DNA from: JANYCD01 sp043738625
Lineage (GTDB): Bacteria; Pseudomonadota; Gammaproteobacteria; Burkholderiales; Rhodocyclaceae
Reading direction: 5' to 3'
DNA length: 64,000 nt
Assembly: GCA_043738625.1 (NCBI GenBank)
Contig: JAYUFR010000221.1
Coordinates: 16,290 to 80,289 of the forward strand
Below are positions 27,616 to 35,828 of this stretch, piece by piece; position 1 is the stretch's first letter; each line of letters opens with the position of its first letter. The position numbers were made by a program, and so were the translations under genes. A model generated the notes under the pieces. The model had not been told where the DNA came from. It saw only the letters and a list, made by a program, of their open reading frames with translations, and did not search any database.

Positions 27616-29345
27616 AAGCTGGAAATCTCCTCGGCGGCGCGCTGCGCCAGTAGAAATTTACGGGGCCTGCCCGTCGGTGTGGTGGGAAGTTCATCGGATT
27701 TGATCGTGATCACATGTTTGGGGACTTTGAACCGGGCGAGACGTTGCGCACAGTGTTCGATCAGTTCAGCAGCTGTCGCCGATGCGTTATGCTGCATGAC
27801 AATGAAGGCCACGCCCACTTCACCCATGCGGCGATCGGAAAGCGGGACTATGTAGGCCTGCGCCACTGCGGGATGCTGAATCAAAACATCCTCGACCTCG
27901 AGCGGAAAGACCTGTTCGCCCCCGCAGCGGTAGCATTCCTTCTTACGTCCGCGCAAGCTGATGTAACCCTCGGCGTCGATGACACCGAGATCGCCAGTCA
28001 GTAGCCAGCCTTGCGCATCAAAAGCAGCCGCTGTCTCTTCAGGTTTTTTGTAATAGCCCGTCGTCACGCCCAAGCCCCTCACGACTAACTCTCCCACCGA
28101 CCCCAACGGTAAGGGTGCTCCGCTTACGGAATCGACCACGCGGTAAAAAGCCAACTGATTGCCATGCTGTGGGTCTCCCGCAATTCCAACATCGCGCATT
28201 CGACCATTGGTGGTTCTCAGTCGTTCTATAGGGTCATCGGGCCGGGTGACAGTCGTTGAGGCCGTGGTTTCGGTCATCCCATAACCGGTCGTTATTTCTG
28301 GGTCTTTGAACAAACTAGATATTTGTTCCCAAATATCTTCCGGCGACTTCCCGCCGGAGGATAACACTGCACCAAACGACGGCAGGTCGTATGCCGTGTG
28401 ACGAAGCACATCCAATACGGCCAGTGTCATGGTGGGCACAAATAGCACGTCGTTGGCACGGTGACGCACTATCCCGTTCAAAGTATTGACGGGATCGAAC
28501 TGTAGTTGGGGAATAATGGCCCCGCCCACAAAGAGTACGGAAAGCATTCCCTCAACATATCCATAGACGTGGTACAAGGGAAGCGCGAATAAGACCCGCC
28601 GTTCATCTTGGAATGCGCGGGAATAAGCGCTGCCGTAAGCGGTCCTCAAGAGCATGTCATGGGTCAACAATACGCCTTTAGGACCCCCGGTAGTACCAGA
28701 GGTATAAATGATGTCCGCAGGAGCCGAAGCGTCGCAGCTCGCCGGTAGCACGTGGTCATGGGATCTCGCTGCTAGTTCTTGCAACGACATGACGTTGGGT
28801 CGGGGTGTTGCCTGCGAAGTCGAAAACACAACCACTCGGCGCAGGTACGGAAATTTCTTTTGGCCATCGAGTTGATCCCAGCCGGACGCGATCTCATCAA
28901 GTGATTGGAGATAATTCAGAGCACGAAACCGGTCCATTGTGATTAACAGAACCGTGTCCGATTGTTGCAGCACATACTGAAGCTCGGCCGCTCGGTTCAG
29001 AAAATTGATGGGCACGGCAACCGCTCCGGCGCGTGCAATGGCAAATTTGACGGCGACGAACTCCGGATAATTCGCCAGAATCATGCCCACGTGATCGCCG
29101 GGGCGGACACCCTCTGCGAGCAATCCTCGCGCAATACCCATCGACCACAATTGAATGTCGCGATACGAATAAACGCGTTCATCGGTGACCACATAGGGTC
29201 GATCGGGGAATTGCAGAGCGACCGAATCGAGCATCTCGTGCAGACACTGCTCCCGCCAGCGCGGGAAGCGCTGCGCCAAGGTCAATTGTCGCTCCGCAAC
29301 AGTCAACACTTGCCGACTCCCGAACACTTGCCGACTCCCGCTCAC
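27612..29345 (-). CDS. AMP-forming acyl-CoA ligase (second copy)
   Basis: A 577-residue ANL enzyme. The P-loop is IIYTSGTTGGPKGV, then YGMTETTAS, LLTGDLGVID and a hinge RKKECYRCGG. The C-terminal catalytic Lys probably lies in TGRPRKF, which differs from the usual GKxxK. The first codon given is a GTG at 29345, directly after the crotonase stop; the N-terminus contains an 18-base tandem duplication (29305-29340), and a GTG a few codons later is possible. The gene is second in the operon after the crotonase and feeds an acid into the beta-oxidation genes downstream. Confidence 0.88.
   Translation of the reverse strand: MSGSRQVFGSRQVLTVAERQLTLAQRFPRWREQCLHEMLDSVALQFPDRPYVVTDERVYSYRDIQLWSMGIARGLLAEGVRPGDHVGMILANYPEFVAVKFAIARAGAVAVPINFLNRAAELQYVLQQSDTVLLITMDRFRALNYLQSLDEIASGWDQLDGQKKFPYLRRVVVFSTSQATPRPNVMSLQELAARSHDHVLPASCDASAPADIIYTSGTTGGPKGVLLTHDMLLRTAYGSAYSRAFQDERRVLFALPLYHVYGYVEGMLSVLFVGGAIIPQLQFDPVNTLNGIVRHRANDVLFVPTMTLAVLDVLRHTAYDLPSFGAVLSSGGKSPEDIWEQISSLFKDPEITTGYGMTETTASTTVTRPDDPIERLRTTNGRMRDVGIAGDPQHGNQLAFYRVVDSVSGAPLPLGSVGELVVRGLGVTTGYYKKPEETAAAFDAQGWLLTGDLGVIDAEGYISLRGRKKECYRCGGEQVFPLEVEDVLIQHPAVAQAYIVPLSDRRMGEVGVAFIVMQHNASATAAELIEHCAQRLARFKVPKHVITIKSDELPTTPTGRPRKFLLAQRAAEEISSL
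29305..29340. repeat. Perfect 18-bp tandem duplication at ligase 5' end
   Basis: AACACTTGCCGACTCCCG occurs twice without a gap, at 29305-29322 and 29323-29340. Because 18 is a multiple of three the frame is kept, and six residues (GSRQVF/GSRQVL) are repeated near the ligase N-terminus. It is probably a replication-slippage event in a tolerant region. Confidence 0.9.
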
Positions 29346-30251
29346 TTAAGGTTTTCCGTCCTTGCCTCGTGACGCTTGATAGGCCTCCCAGTAGGTGCGG
29401 TGCTTGGTAAATTCCTTGTCCCGAAACCGCACGGCCGGTCTCACCCCGCCCTTGCGCCAAATAGCCGTGAATTCGTCCATCGTTGGCCCGGCTATACCCA
29501 TCGCATCAAGATCGTTGGCAGCAGCCATCGCCGCTGCAATGCCCATGGTTTCGAACCATCGATTGGTGACTTCCTTGTGCGAATAAATGGCGTCGAGCGA
29601 CACGTGCGCTACGCGCTGTGCGTAGGCGCGTGCGACCGCCTCTACTTCACCGCGCGGAACCGCTCGATTCACTAGGCCCTGTTCGGCAGCTTCAACGCCC
29701 GTCATATTGTCGCCCGTCAAAAGCCATTCCTTCGTCTTGCGCATCCCTAAGTGAATGGGCCATAGCCCAAAAGTATGAATTTCACCCATGGCGCGCGCCT
29801 CGGGTTGTCCCAGCAATGCGTCCTCGGCCGCAAACACCACATCCAGCACTCCGATAAAATCCAGGCCGCCGGCGATGCAATGACCGTGCACCACGCCAAT
29901 CGTCGCCTGGCGGATTCGAAACAGTCGCATCCAACGCTCGCGCGACAGGTGAAACTCACGTCGCGACCATACCGGAGCACGGCGATGCGGGCGCTTCTGC
30001 ACCGCATTGATGGCACTGTCGGCGTCCCATAGGTAGGAGAATTCCGTAAGATCATAGCCGGTACTAAAGTGATTACCATTGGCCTTGACGATGAGTACTC
30101 GCGTCTCGTCGTCTTGGTCGAGATCGTCTAACACCAGATCGAGTTCATCGCGCAATTGGCGAGACAACGCATTGCCTTTCTCGGGTCGATTGAGTGTCAA
30201 TGTCGCAATGCGATCCTCGCCTTTCTCGTAAATCAATGTCTGCAGCTTCAT
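29346..30251 (-). CDS. Enoyl-CoA hydratase/isomerase (crotonase) family protein
   Basis: A 301-residue crotonase, longer than the usual 255-265 because of an insert (about residues 85-115, rich in Arg/His). NHFSTGYDL and HGHCIAGGLDFIGVLDVV are the two oxyanion-hole segments, and QPEARAMGEIHTFG covers the catalytic acid region. It is the first gene of the minus-strand beta-oxidation operon, 66 bases from a perfect island operator. The reaction could be hydration, isomerisation or C-C hydrolysis, since crotonases include retro-Claisen enzymes. The substrate is not deducible. Confidence 0.87.
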   Translation of the reverse strand: MKLQTLIYEKGEDRIATLTLNRPEKGNALSRQLRDELDLVLDDLDQDDETRVLIVKANGNHFSTGYDLTEFSYLWDADSAINAVQKRPHRRAPVWSRREFHLSRERWMRLFRIRQATIGVVHGHCIAGGLDFIGVLDVVFAAEDALLGQPEARAMGEIHTFGLWPIHLGMRKTKEWLLTGDNMTGVEAAEQGLVNRAVPRGEVEAVARAYAQRVAHVSLDAIYSHKEVTNRWFETMGIAAAMAAANDLDAMGIAGPTMDEFTAIWRKGGVRPAVRFRDKEFTKHRTYWEAYQASRGKDGKP

Positions 30252-30316
30252 GCGAACTCTCCTTACTAACGCAAGTGGAAATAAATCGCCAAGTCCAGCC
30301 TTTCAATTTCGCTAAT

Positions 30317-30334
30317 GTCAACATATCTGTTGAC
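30317..30334. promoter_or_regulatory. Island operator, perfect palindrome (beta-oxidation operon / BVMO)
   Basis: GTCAACA-TATC-TGTTGAC has all 14 arm positions symmetrical. It sits in the 174-base divergent region between the crotonase (start 30251) and the BVMO (start 30426). TTGACA on the minus strand and TTGACG on the plus strand could both serve as -35 elements, so it may control both directions. A further half site TGTTGAC is at 30358-30364, closer to the BVMO. Confidence 0.75.
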
Positions 30335-30425
30335 GCTTTACAAGTCATCCGGCGAACTGTTGACTGGAGCTCGTTGCGCCGAGTAATGTAACCGCTTTTC
30401 GGATTGACACTTCGGGGCGAATGTT

Positions 30426-32024
30426 ATGGAAGTCAGAGTGGATGTAATTATTGTAGGCGCGGGCTTCGCCGGACTGCGCGCGTTGCTTAAAATGAGGGAA
30501 ATTGGTCTATCGGCAGTGGTGTTGGAAGCCGGCGCCGACATCGGCGGCGTCTGGAATTTCAATCGATACCCGGGTGCCCGATGCGACGTAGAAAGTTACG
30601 ACTACTCTTATATGTTCTCAGAGGAACTCGAACAGGAGTGGCGTTGGACCGAGCGATACGCCACTCAGCCGGAGGTGCTGCGTTACATTCACCATGTCGC
30701 CGATAAGTTTGCGCTGCGGCGCGACGTGCGGGTCAACTGCCGTATGGTGCGCGCCGAATTCGACGAGGGCACCACCCGCTGGAAAGTCCTCACGCAAACG
30801 GCCGAGCGTTGGAACTCGCAGTTCCTAATTATGGCAGTGGGACAACTGTCAACCACCAAGGCACCGGTTTTCCCCGGTCAAAGCGATTTTTTTGGACAGA
30901 TCCACCATAGCGCACAATGGCCGCACGCTGGAGTTGACCTAAGTGGTAAACGCGTCGGCATAATCGGCACGGGGTCTTCTGGAGTTCAAATGACACCGAT
31001 TGTCGCGCGTCAAGCCGCACATTTGACGGTCTTCCAGCGATCGCCTAATTTCAGCATTCCGGCAACCAATGCGGTCATCTCCGACGAGGAGGATATTGCA
31101 GTCAAGGCGCGGTATCGGGAACGGCGCCAAGCGGCGCTCAATTCGCCGAGTGGGCTAGGATTCATTCCGAATAAACAATCCGCGCTCGCGGTAAGTGCAC
31201 AGGAGCGCGAAGCGGTTTATGAAGCCGCTTGGCAGCGTTTGGGTTTCGGCTTTGCGCTTGCCTACCACGATCTGTTACTCGATCAGTCCGCCAATGATAC
31301 GGCTGCAGAGTTCATCCGCAGGAAAATCGCTCAACAGGTCACGAGCCCGGCGTTACGCGAGAAGCTGACTCCGCGCGGATTCCCGTTCGGGACCAAACGC
31401 CCGTCGGTAGATAGCGGCTATTTCCAAACGTTTAATCGCGACAACGTGGCGCTAGTCGATATTCATGAAAACCCCATTGTGGCGATTACTGCCACTGGTA
31501 TTTCGACGGTGTCGAGTACTTATCGACTCGATGTGATTGTTTTTGCCACCGGGTTCGATGCATTTACCGGATCGCTATTGGCTCCGGACATCATAGGTCG
31601 CGGCGGACAGTCTTTACGGGACAAGTGGTCTGCCGGACCTGTCACCTACTTAGGCTTGGGATCGAGCGGTTTCCCCAACCTGTTCATAATTGCGGGTCCC
31701 GGCAGCCCGTCGTTGCTGAGTAATGTCATTCTATCTATTGAGCAGCACGTCGAATGGATCGGCAATTTATTGTCACACCTCGCCAAGCACACGTTTAACT
31801 ACGTCGAAGTCACACCTGCCGCAGAAAAACACTGGCTCGAACAGGTCGCGGCCCGAGCTGGGGAGACCCTCTACCTTAAAGCCCGTTCATACTATGTCGG
31901 CGATGAGATGCCGGGCAAGCCGCATGTCTTCATGCCCTATTCCGGCGGTGTACGTGGCTACCGGCGGATCCTCGAAAAAGTGGTGGCAACTCACTACGAC
32001 GGATTTGAAATGCGCAGCAGTTGA
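30426..32024 (+). CDS. Type I Baeyer-Villiger monooxygenase (third copy)
   Basis: A 532-residue BVMO with GAGFAG at 11-16, GGVWNFNRYPGARCD, the fingerprint FFGQIHHSAQWP at 155-166 and the NADPH motif GTGSSG at 181-186. ATGFDAFTGSLL and PGKPHVFMPYSGG are conserved late blocks. It is more diverged than the 2455/13960 pair (for example SAQWP for TGYWP or TGEWP). It stands alone between a divergent beta-oxidation operon and a convergent SDR one base away. Expression is probably tied to the operator at 30317. Confidence 0.93.
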   Translation: MEVRVDVIIVGAGFAGLRALLKMREIGLSAVVLEAGADIGGVWNFNRYPGARCDVESYDYSYMFSEELEQEWRWTERYATQPEVLRYIHHVADKFALRRDVRVNCRMVRAEFDEGTTRWKVLTQTAERWNSQFLIMAVGQLSTTKAPVFPGQSDFFGQIHHSAQWPHAGVDLSGKRVGIIGTGSSGVQMTPIVARQAAHLTVFQRSPNFSIPATNAVISDEEDIAVKARYRERRQAALNSPSGLGFIPNKQSALAVSAQEREAVYEAAWQRLGFGFALAYHDLLLDQSANDTAAEFIRRKIAQQVTSPALREKLTPRGFPFGTKRPSVDSGYFQTFNRDNVALVDIHENPIVAITATGISTVSSTYRLDVIVFATGFDAFTGSLLAPDIIGRGGQSLRDKWSAGPVTYLGLGSSGFPNLFIIAGPGSPSLLSNVILSIEQHVEWIGNLLSHLAKHTFNYVEVTPAAEKHWLEQVAARAGETLYLKARSYYVGDEMPGKPHVFMPYSGGVRGYRRILEKVVATHYDGFEMRSS

Positions 32025-32025
32025 A

Positions 32026-32766
32026 CTATAACGCGGTGTATCCACCGTCAATCACAATTTCCGTGCCAGTGATAAAAGACGATTCGTCGCTAGCCAAAAA
32101 CAATGCCAAATCCGCGATCTCTTCGGGTCGACCCACGCGCTTCACGGGATTGGCCGCGATCACCGCATCTACATAATTTTGCGGCATTCCACTCAGCATC
32201 CCGGTCTGGATAGAGCCGGGACAAAAGCAGTTGATGCGGATGCCTTGATTGGCATATTCGACCGCGGCGGTTTTGGACATCATGACCACGGCCCCTTTTG
32301 AGGCGCCGTAAGCCACTAATTGCGGGAATGCCACCACACTGGCCATTGAGGCGGTGTTGACAATGGCGCCGCCGCCATGTTTCAACAACAATGGAATGCC
32401 GTAGCGCATACCGAGGAAGACGCCGCGGGCATTAACAGCCATCACTCGGTCGTAGGCCTCTTCGTCATAGTCGCCTGTAACCGCTAGGGGCCCCTGGATA
32501 CCGGCGTTGTTGCACAGAATGTTGAGAGCGCCGAAGCGTGAAATCGCCGCTTGCAGCATGGCCTGTACATCGGCGCTTTTCGACACGTCGGCTTGAAAAG
32601 GCAAACATCGCTCGCCGATGCTCGCCGCCACGGCATTCTGATTGCCCGAAATATCTACGGCAACAACCCGCGCACCTTCGGCGCAAAAACGCTGCACAAT
32701 GGCCTTTCCCATACCTGAGCCAGCGCCAGTCACCACCGCTACCTTTCCCTCTATTCTGCCTGTCAT
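32026..32766 (-). CDS. SDR-family oxidoreductase
   Basis: A 246-residue classical SDR with TGAGSGMG, NNAGIQGPLAV, Ser in NTASMASVVAFP and catalytic YGASK; Asp in VAVDIS points to NAD. FITGTEIVIDGGYTAL closes the sequence. It is convergent with the BVMO at 30426, one base apart, and 66 bases downstream of the secreted propeller gene. It probably oxidises an alcohol to the ketone used by a BVMO. It resembles cyclohexanol-dehydrogenase-type SDRs in general layout, but that cannot be shown here. Confidence 0.9.
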   Translation of the reverse strand: MTGRIEGKVAVVTGAGSGMGKAIVQRFCAEGARVVAVDISGNQNAVAASIGERCLPFQADVSKSADVQAMLQAAISRFGALNILCNNAGIQGPLAVTGDYDEEAYDRVMAVNARGVFLGMRYGIPLLLKHGGGAIVNTASMASVVAFPQLVAYGASKGAVVMMSKTAAVEYANQGIRINCFCPGSIQTGMLSGMPQNYVDAVIAANPVKRVGRPEEIADLALFLASDESSFITGTEIVIDGGYTAL

Positions 32767-32832
32767 TGCGTGTTCCTACTAGGTTGGATGCAAGGTTGGA
32801 TCAAGTTCTGACTCTGCTAGGCCGCCGGCTCT

Positions 32833-34689
32833 TTAGTCTCCTGGCCTCAGTCTGACAATAATGTTGTTAGCGCTAACCGTTTCGAATACGGCAGGATCGC
32901 GCTTGCCGACGGGAAGACTGGCGTAGGTCGTCCAAATATCACCTGATTCGTGATCCACTTCGATCACGCGTAAAAAGGTCTCCTTACGAGGCATGGGATA
33001 CTGTCGCCATTCTTGGGTCTCAATATTGAATCGATAGATTCTGTCGGAGTTGGTAGTCGCCACCCAAATTGCATTGCGCTTCTTATCGAAAGTGACTCCG
33101 TACGGCGAACTACCCCGATCCGGCAAGCTATAACGCCCGACCTCCACGCCGGTATCGGTGTTGATCTTAAGAATCTGACTTGCGCCGGACAGTGCCACCC
33201 ACAAAAAACCGTCTTGTATTGCAAGCCTCCTTGCACCCGATCCTCGGGCGAGCGGAATAACGCGCTCCGCATTATTCCTTTGCGTATCCAAGGAACCCAC
33301 ATTTCCGTACAGCTGTGCCCACCACACTTGCTTGCGTTTCGAGTCAAAAGCGGCGCCATACAGCAACGTATGGAAGTGCGTTTCACCTTGAGGCAAAGGC
33401 ATTCGGTAGGTCTTGATATCACCGCTCTCGACATTCACACCCCAGAGCTCGTTTTTACCGAGATCGGTGATCCATATGCGCCCTTCGGAATCGGGTTCTA
33501 AATAACGATCCGAATTAAAAGCGAAATCGTGAGTCACGCCAAATTTTGTACCCGCCGGTGGCGGATACCGACGCCATTCCTTAGTTTTCGTATTGAACCG
33601 CGCAATATAAAAGCTATCTTCACACGCCATCCATAGATTGCCGTTGGCATCCGCATTCATGGTATGGGGACCTTGTTGACCTTCCCCCGGAATTTTGTAC
33701 CACGTAACCGAACCATCCTTAGGGTCAAGCCCGCCGACACGATCTTTGTCGGTTTCAATGAACCAAATGAGACTCGACCCTGGCGCAATCGCCACCTCGC
33801 GGGTCCAGCCAAATGTCGGAAGCACAAACTCGTCGATCTCGGTCGCTTTTTCCACGCCATATTTTCCAAGCCGATCAATATCGTGGTAGCCCGTGTAGCT
33901 ATCGAAGTGCACTGGAAAATTGTGCGCGAGGTTTGGAATTATGATTTCCATGTCGCGCGGCGCGAATAGGCTCGTATCAGGCGCAAGCAGCGCATTGTAA
34001 TAAGGACTTCCTTCTTTTAGGCCCCAGCGAAGTTCATTGTTCTCTCCGAGACGCATAGTGACATATCGCATGTACTGCACGACCGCTGCCCAAGCCTCGG
34101 CGCGCTTTGGATCCGCCACTGCTTTCGCCTTTTCCCAGGGCTTGGTGTTGGCGTTCGGCCCAAGATCGATAATCGACTGGTGCAGCCACCCCTCGGTCCT
34201 CTCTGAGGTTGATTGCCCGGCCATATTCATCGCAACCTTTTTCATGCGATCGGCGCCCAACTGGTGACAATTCGAGCATTGCACCATGGTCATCTGATAG
34301 GGCAGAGAATCGTGATCTCCGCCGAGCCATGCCGACGCTGGCACCTGATCCGCAACGTTCTCGATTTTGCGCAACGTGATACTGACGGTGTATCCATTTT
34401 TAGCGGGGAGTATATTTTTCGTGACCTCCTTCCAACCAATGCGGAACACATTCACATCTGGAATTGCCGCGATGTTGACATCACGGGCGGCAAACGTGCC
34501 GTCCGCTGAGGAAAAAACCGTGGTCGAGAAGCGAGTGGCGTCTTGCCCTGCGATCCGCAACCGCACAAACGGCACCGGGCTGCCAGCGCTGTCGAGAACC
34601 CGTCCTGCGATATCCGACGCACACGCCGCCTGGGCGAACAAAACCACGATTGCAAACCACCAAGAGCCTGGTCGAATTGGCCGTTTCAT
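32833..34689 (-). CDS. Secreted carboxypeptidase-regulatory-like / cytochrome c / Vgb-like propeller protein
   Basis: A 618-residue exported protein of uncertain function. From the ATG at 34689 (AGGAG 9 bases upstream) it has a signal peptide ending AQAACA (about 1-24). A carboxypeptidase-regulatory-like beta-sandwich follows (GRVLDSAGSPVPFVRLRI), then one c-type heme motif CSNCH at 138-142. A beta-propeller resembling streptogramin lyase/virginiamycin B lyase follows from about 250 on, with repeats such as DANGNLWMA, DSEGRIWITD and DKKRNAIWVA. An upstream start at 34785 would place the operator inside the gene and lose the signal. A heme plus propeller suggests periplasmic redox or lactone chemistry; a paralogue is at 56336. 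Confidence 0.8.
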   Translation of the reverse strand: MKRPIRPGSWWFAIVVLFAQAACASDIAGRVLDSAGSPVPFVRLRIAGQDATRFSTTVFSSADGTFAARDVNIAAIPDVNVFRIGWKEVTKNILPAKNGYTVSITLRKIENVADQVPASAWLGGDHDSLPYQMTMVQCSNCHQLGADRMKKVAMNMAGQSTSERTEGWLHQSIIDLGPNANTKPWEKAKAVADPKRAEAWAAVVQYMRYVTMRLGENNELRWGLKEGSPYYNALLAPDTSLFAPRDMEIIIPNLAHNFPVHFDSYTGYHDIDRLGKYGVEKATEIDEFVLPTFGWTREVAIAPGSSLIWFIETDKDRVGGLDPKDGSVTWYKIPGEGQQGPHTMNADANGNLWMACEDSFYIARFNTKTKEWRRYPPPAGTKFGVTHDFAFNSDRYLEPDSEGRIWITDLGKNELWGVNVESGDIKTYRMPLPQGETHFHTLLYGAAFDSKRKQVWWAQLYGNVGSLDTQRNNAERVIPLARGSGARRLAIQDGFLWVALSGASQILKINTDTGVEVGRYSLPDRGSSPYGVTFDKKRNAIWVATTNSDRIYRFNIETQEWRQYPMPRKETFLRVIEVDHESGDIWTTYASLPVGKRDPAVFETVSANNIIVRLRPGD

Positions 34690-34747
34690 CACGCGATACT
34701 CCTGCCAGATTCGCCCGTCTGGGGCGTTAGGCCTGCCGATAATGGTA

Positions 34748-34765
34748 GTCAACATAACTGTTGAT
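34748..34765. promoter_or_regulatory. Island operator between propeller gene and Nudix gene
   Basis: GTCAACA-TAAC-TGTTGAT matches 13 of 14 arm positions. It lies between the divergent starts at 34689 and 34848. Rightward, TTGATA (34761-34766) is followed after 18 bases by TAAGTA (34785-34790), a possible -10. Leftward the -35 TTGACT has no good -10 at 18 bases. Both genes may be controlled. Confidence 0.68.
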
Positions 34766-34847
34766 AGAGGCTGCAATCTACGCATAAGTATGCTATTTAG
34801 TCAAGCTCGGTTGTGATTGTATTGACACTCTAGCCGGAGGTACGCCC

Positions 34848-35744
34848 TTGGATGATCTTAGAGATAAACCCACCGTGGCCGCCACCACGATACTGCTGCG
34901 CGCTGCACAAACTGGTGCCGGCACCGAAGCGCTGCTGCTGCGCCGACCCGGAAACATGCGTGCATTCAACGATGTTTGGGTGTTCCCCGGCGGAAAGGTC
35001 GATCAAGCGGATAACAGCGAAGCCGCGGCTGATTGTATTGCCGACCCTATTCGTCAGCGCTATGGCGCGCACGCCCGGACGCTGCGAATTGCTGCGTGCC
35101 GTGAATTGTTCGAGGAAGTCGGCGTATTGCTGGCGCGATCACACAACGCCGAATGGGTCGATCAACCTCAAATCGAAAAATTGCTCAGCCGGCGTTTGGA
35201 ATTCATGGCCGATCCGATGCAGTTCTATCGGGCGATCGCCGACGCTTCGCTGACGCTAGCCATTGATACCTTGGTGCCGTGGTCCAGATGGATCACGCCT
35301 CCCGTGATAAAGAAGCGATTTGACACCGCCTTTTTTGCGGTAATAGTCTCCCGAGACAACAGTGTGCAATTATATGCGGGCGAGGTCACCGAAACCTGTT
35401 GGCTGGAGCTTGCCTCCATCTCGGAGCAAATAGTGGCCCGCGGTATGCGCCTGGCACCGCCCACCACAATCACATTACTCGACCTGCAGAAGTCGCAAAG
35501 TACGCACGCGAACTGCGCCAGCATGCTTCAGGCTGAACAATGCCGCACGATCGAGGCAATCCAACCGAAGCTAATTCGCGTGGACGGTGAACCTTGGGCA
35601 GTCTTTCCATGGGATTCCGAATACGCGGGTATTGACCCAGCGCCGGTGTTGTCGCCTTTTGTTATATCGGAGTATCTGCGCGGGCTTCCAGGGCGGCTTT
35701 TAGCCGCGTTACCGCCACGCGGCGACAATCAACAATTGTGTTGA
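34848..35744 (+). CDS. Nudix hydrolase, NUDT19/NUDT7-like (putative CoA diphosphatase)
   Basis: A 298-residue Nudix protein. EALLLRRPGNMRAFNDVWVFPGGKVD is split by a long insert from CRELFEEVGVLL, the REx2EExG core of the Nudix box. That insert and the VFPGG motif are as in NUDT19-type enzymes, which cleave CoA and acyl-CoA to phosphopantetheine and 3',5'-ADP. The start is TTG, supported by GGAGG 7 bases upstream. It heads an operon of CoA-dependent enzymes, so recycling of stalled acyl-CoAs is a reasonable inference. The 3' end contains an island operator that overlaps its stop codon. Confidence 0.85.
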   Translation: MDDLRDKPTVAATTILLRAAQTGAGTEALLLRRPGNMRAFNDVWVFPGGKVDQADNSEAAADCIADPIRQRYGAHARTLRIAACRELFEEVGVLLARSHNAEWVDQPQIEKLLSRRLEFMADPMQFYRAIADASLTLAIDTLVPWSRWITPPVIKKRFDTAFFAVIVSRDNSVQLYAGEVTETCWLELASISEQIVARGMRLAPPTTITLLDLQKSQSTHANCASMLQAEQCRTIEAIQPKLIRVDGEPWAVFPWDSEYAGIDPAPVLSPFVISEYLRGLPGRLLAALPPRGDNQQLC

Positions 35745-35745
35745 C
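35728..35745 (+). promoter_or_regulatory. Island operator inside the 3' end of the Nudix gene
   Basis: ATCAACA-ATTG-TGTTGAC matches 13 of 14 arm positions and covers the last codons and stop (35742-35744) of the Nudix gene. TTGACA (35741-35746) is followed after 17 bases by TAGCGT, a weak -10. It would give the 35829-43812 genes their own regulated promoter. Confidence 0.65.
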
Positions 35746-35828
35746 AGAATAGTGAGGCTCCGCTAGCGTTATGTTGCCATCGCAGGACACCGTGTGCTCA
35801 TCAGACCTTATCCAAAACCGGAGCCAAT

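Noticed and set aside
29302..29319. GTCAACA half site within the ligase 5' end
   Set aside because: Coding context inside an operon and no second arm.
32833..34785. Upstream start at 34785 for the propeller protein
   Set aside because: It would place an island operator within the coding region and hide the signal peptide that begins at 34689 behind 32 unlikely residues.
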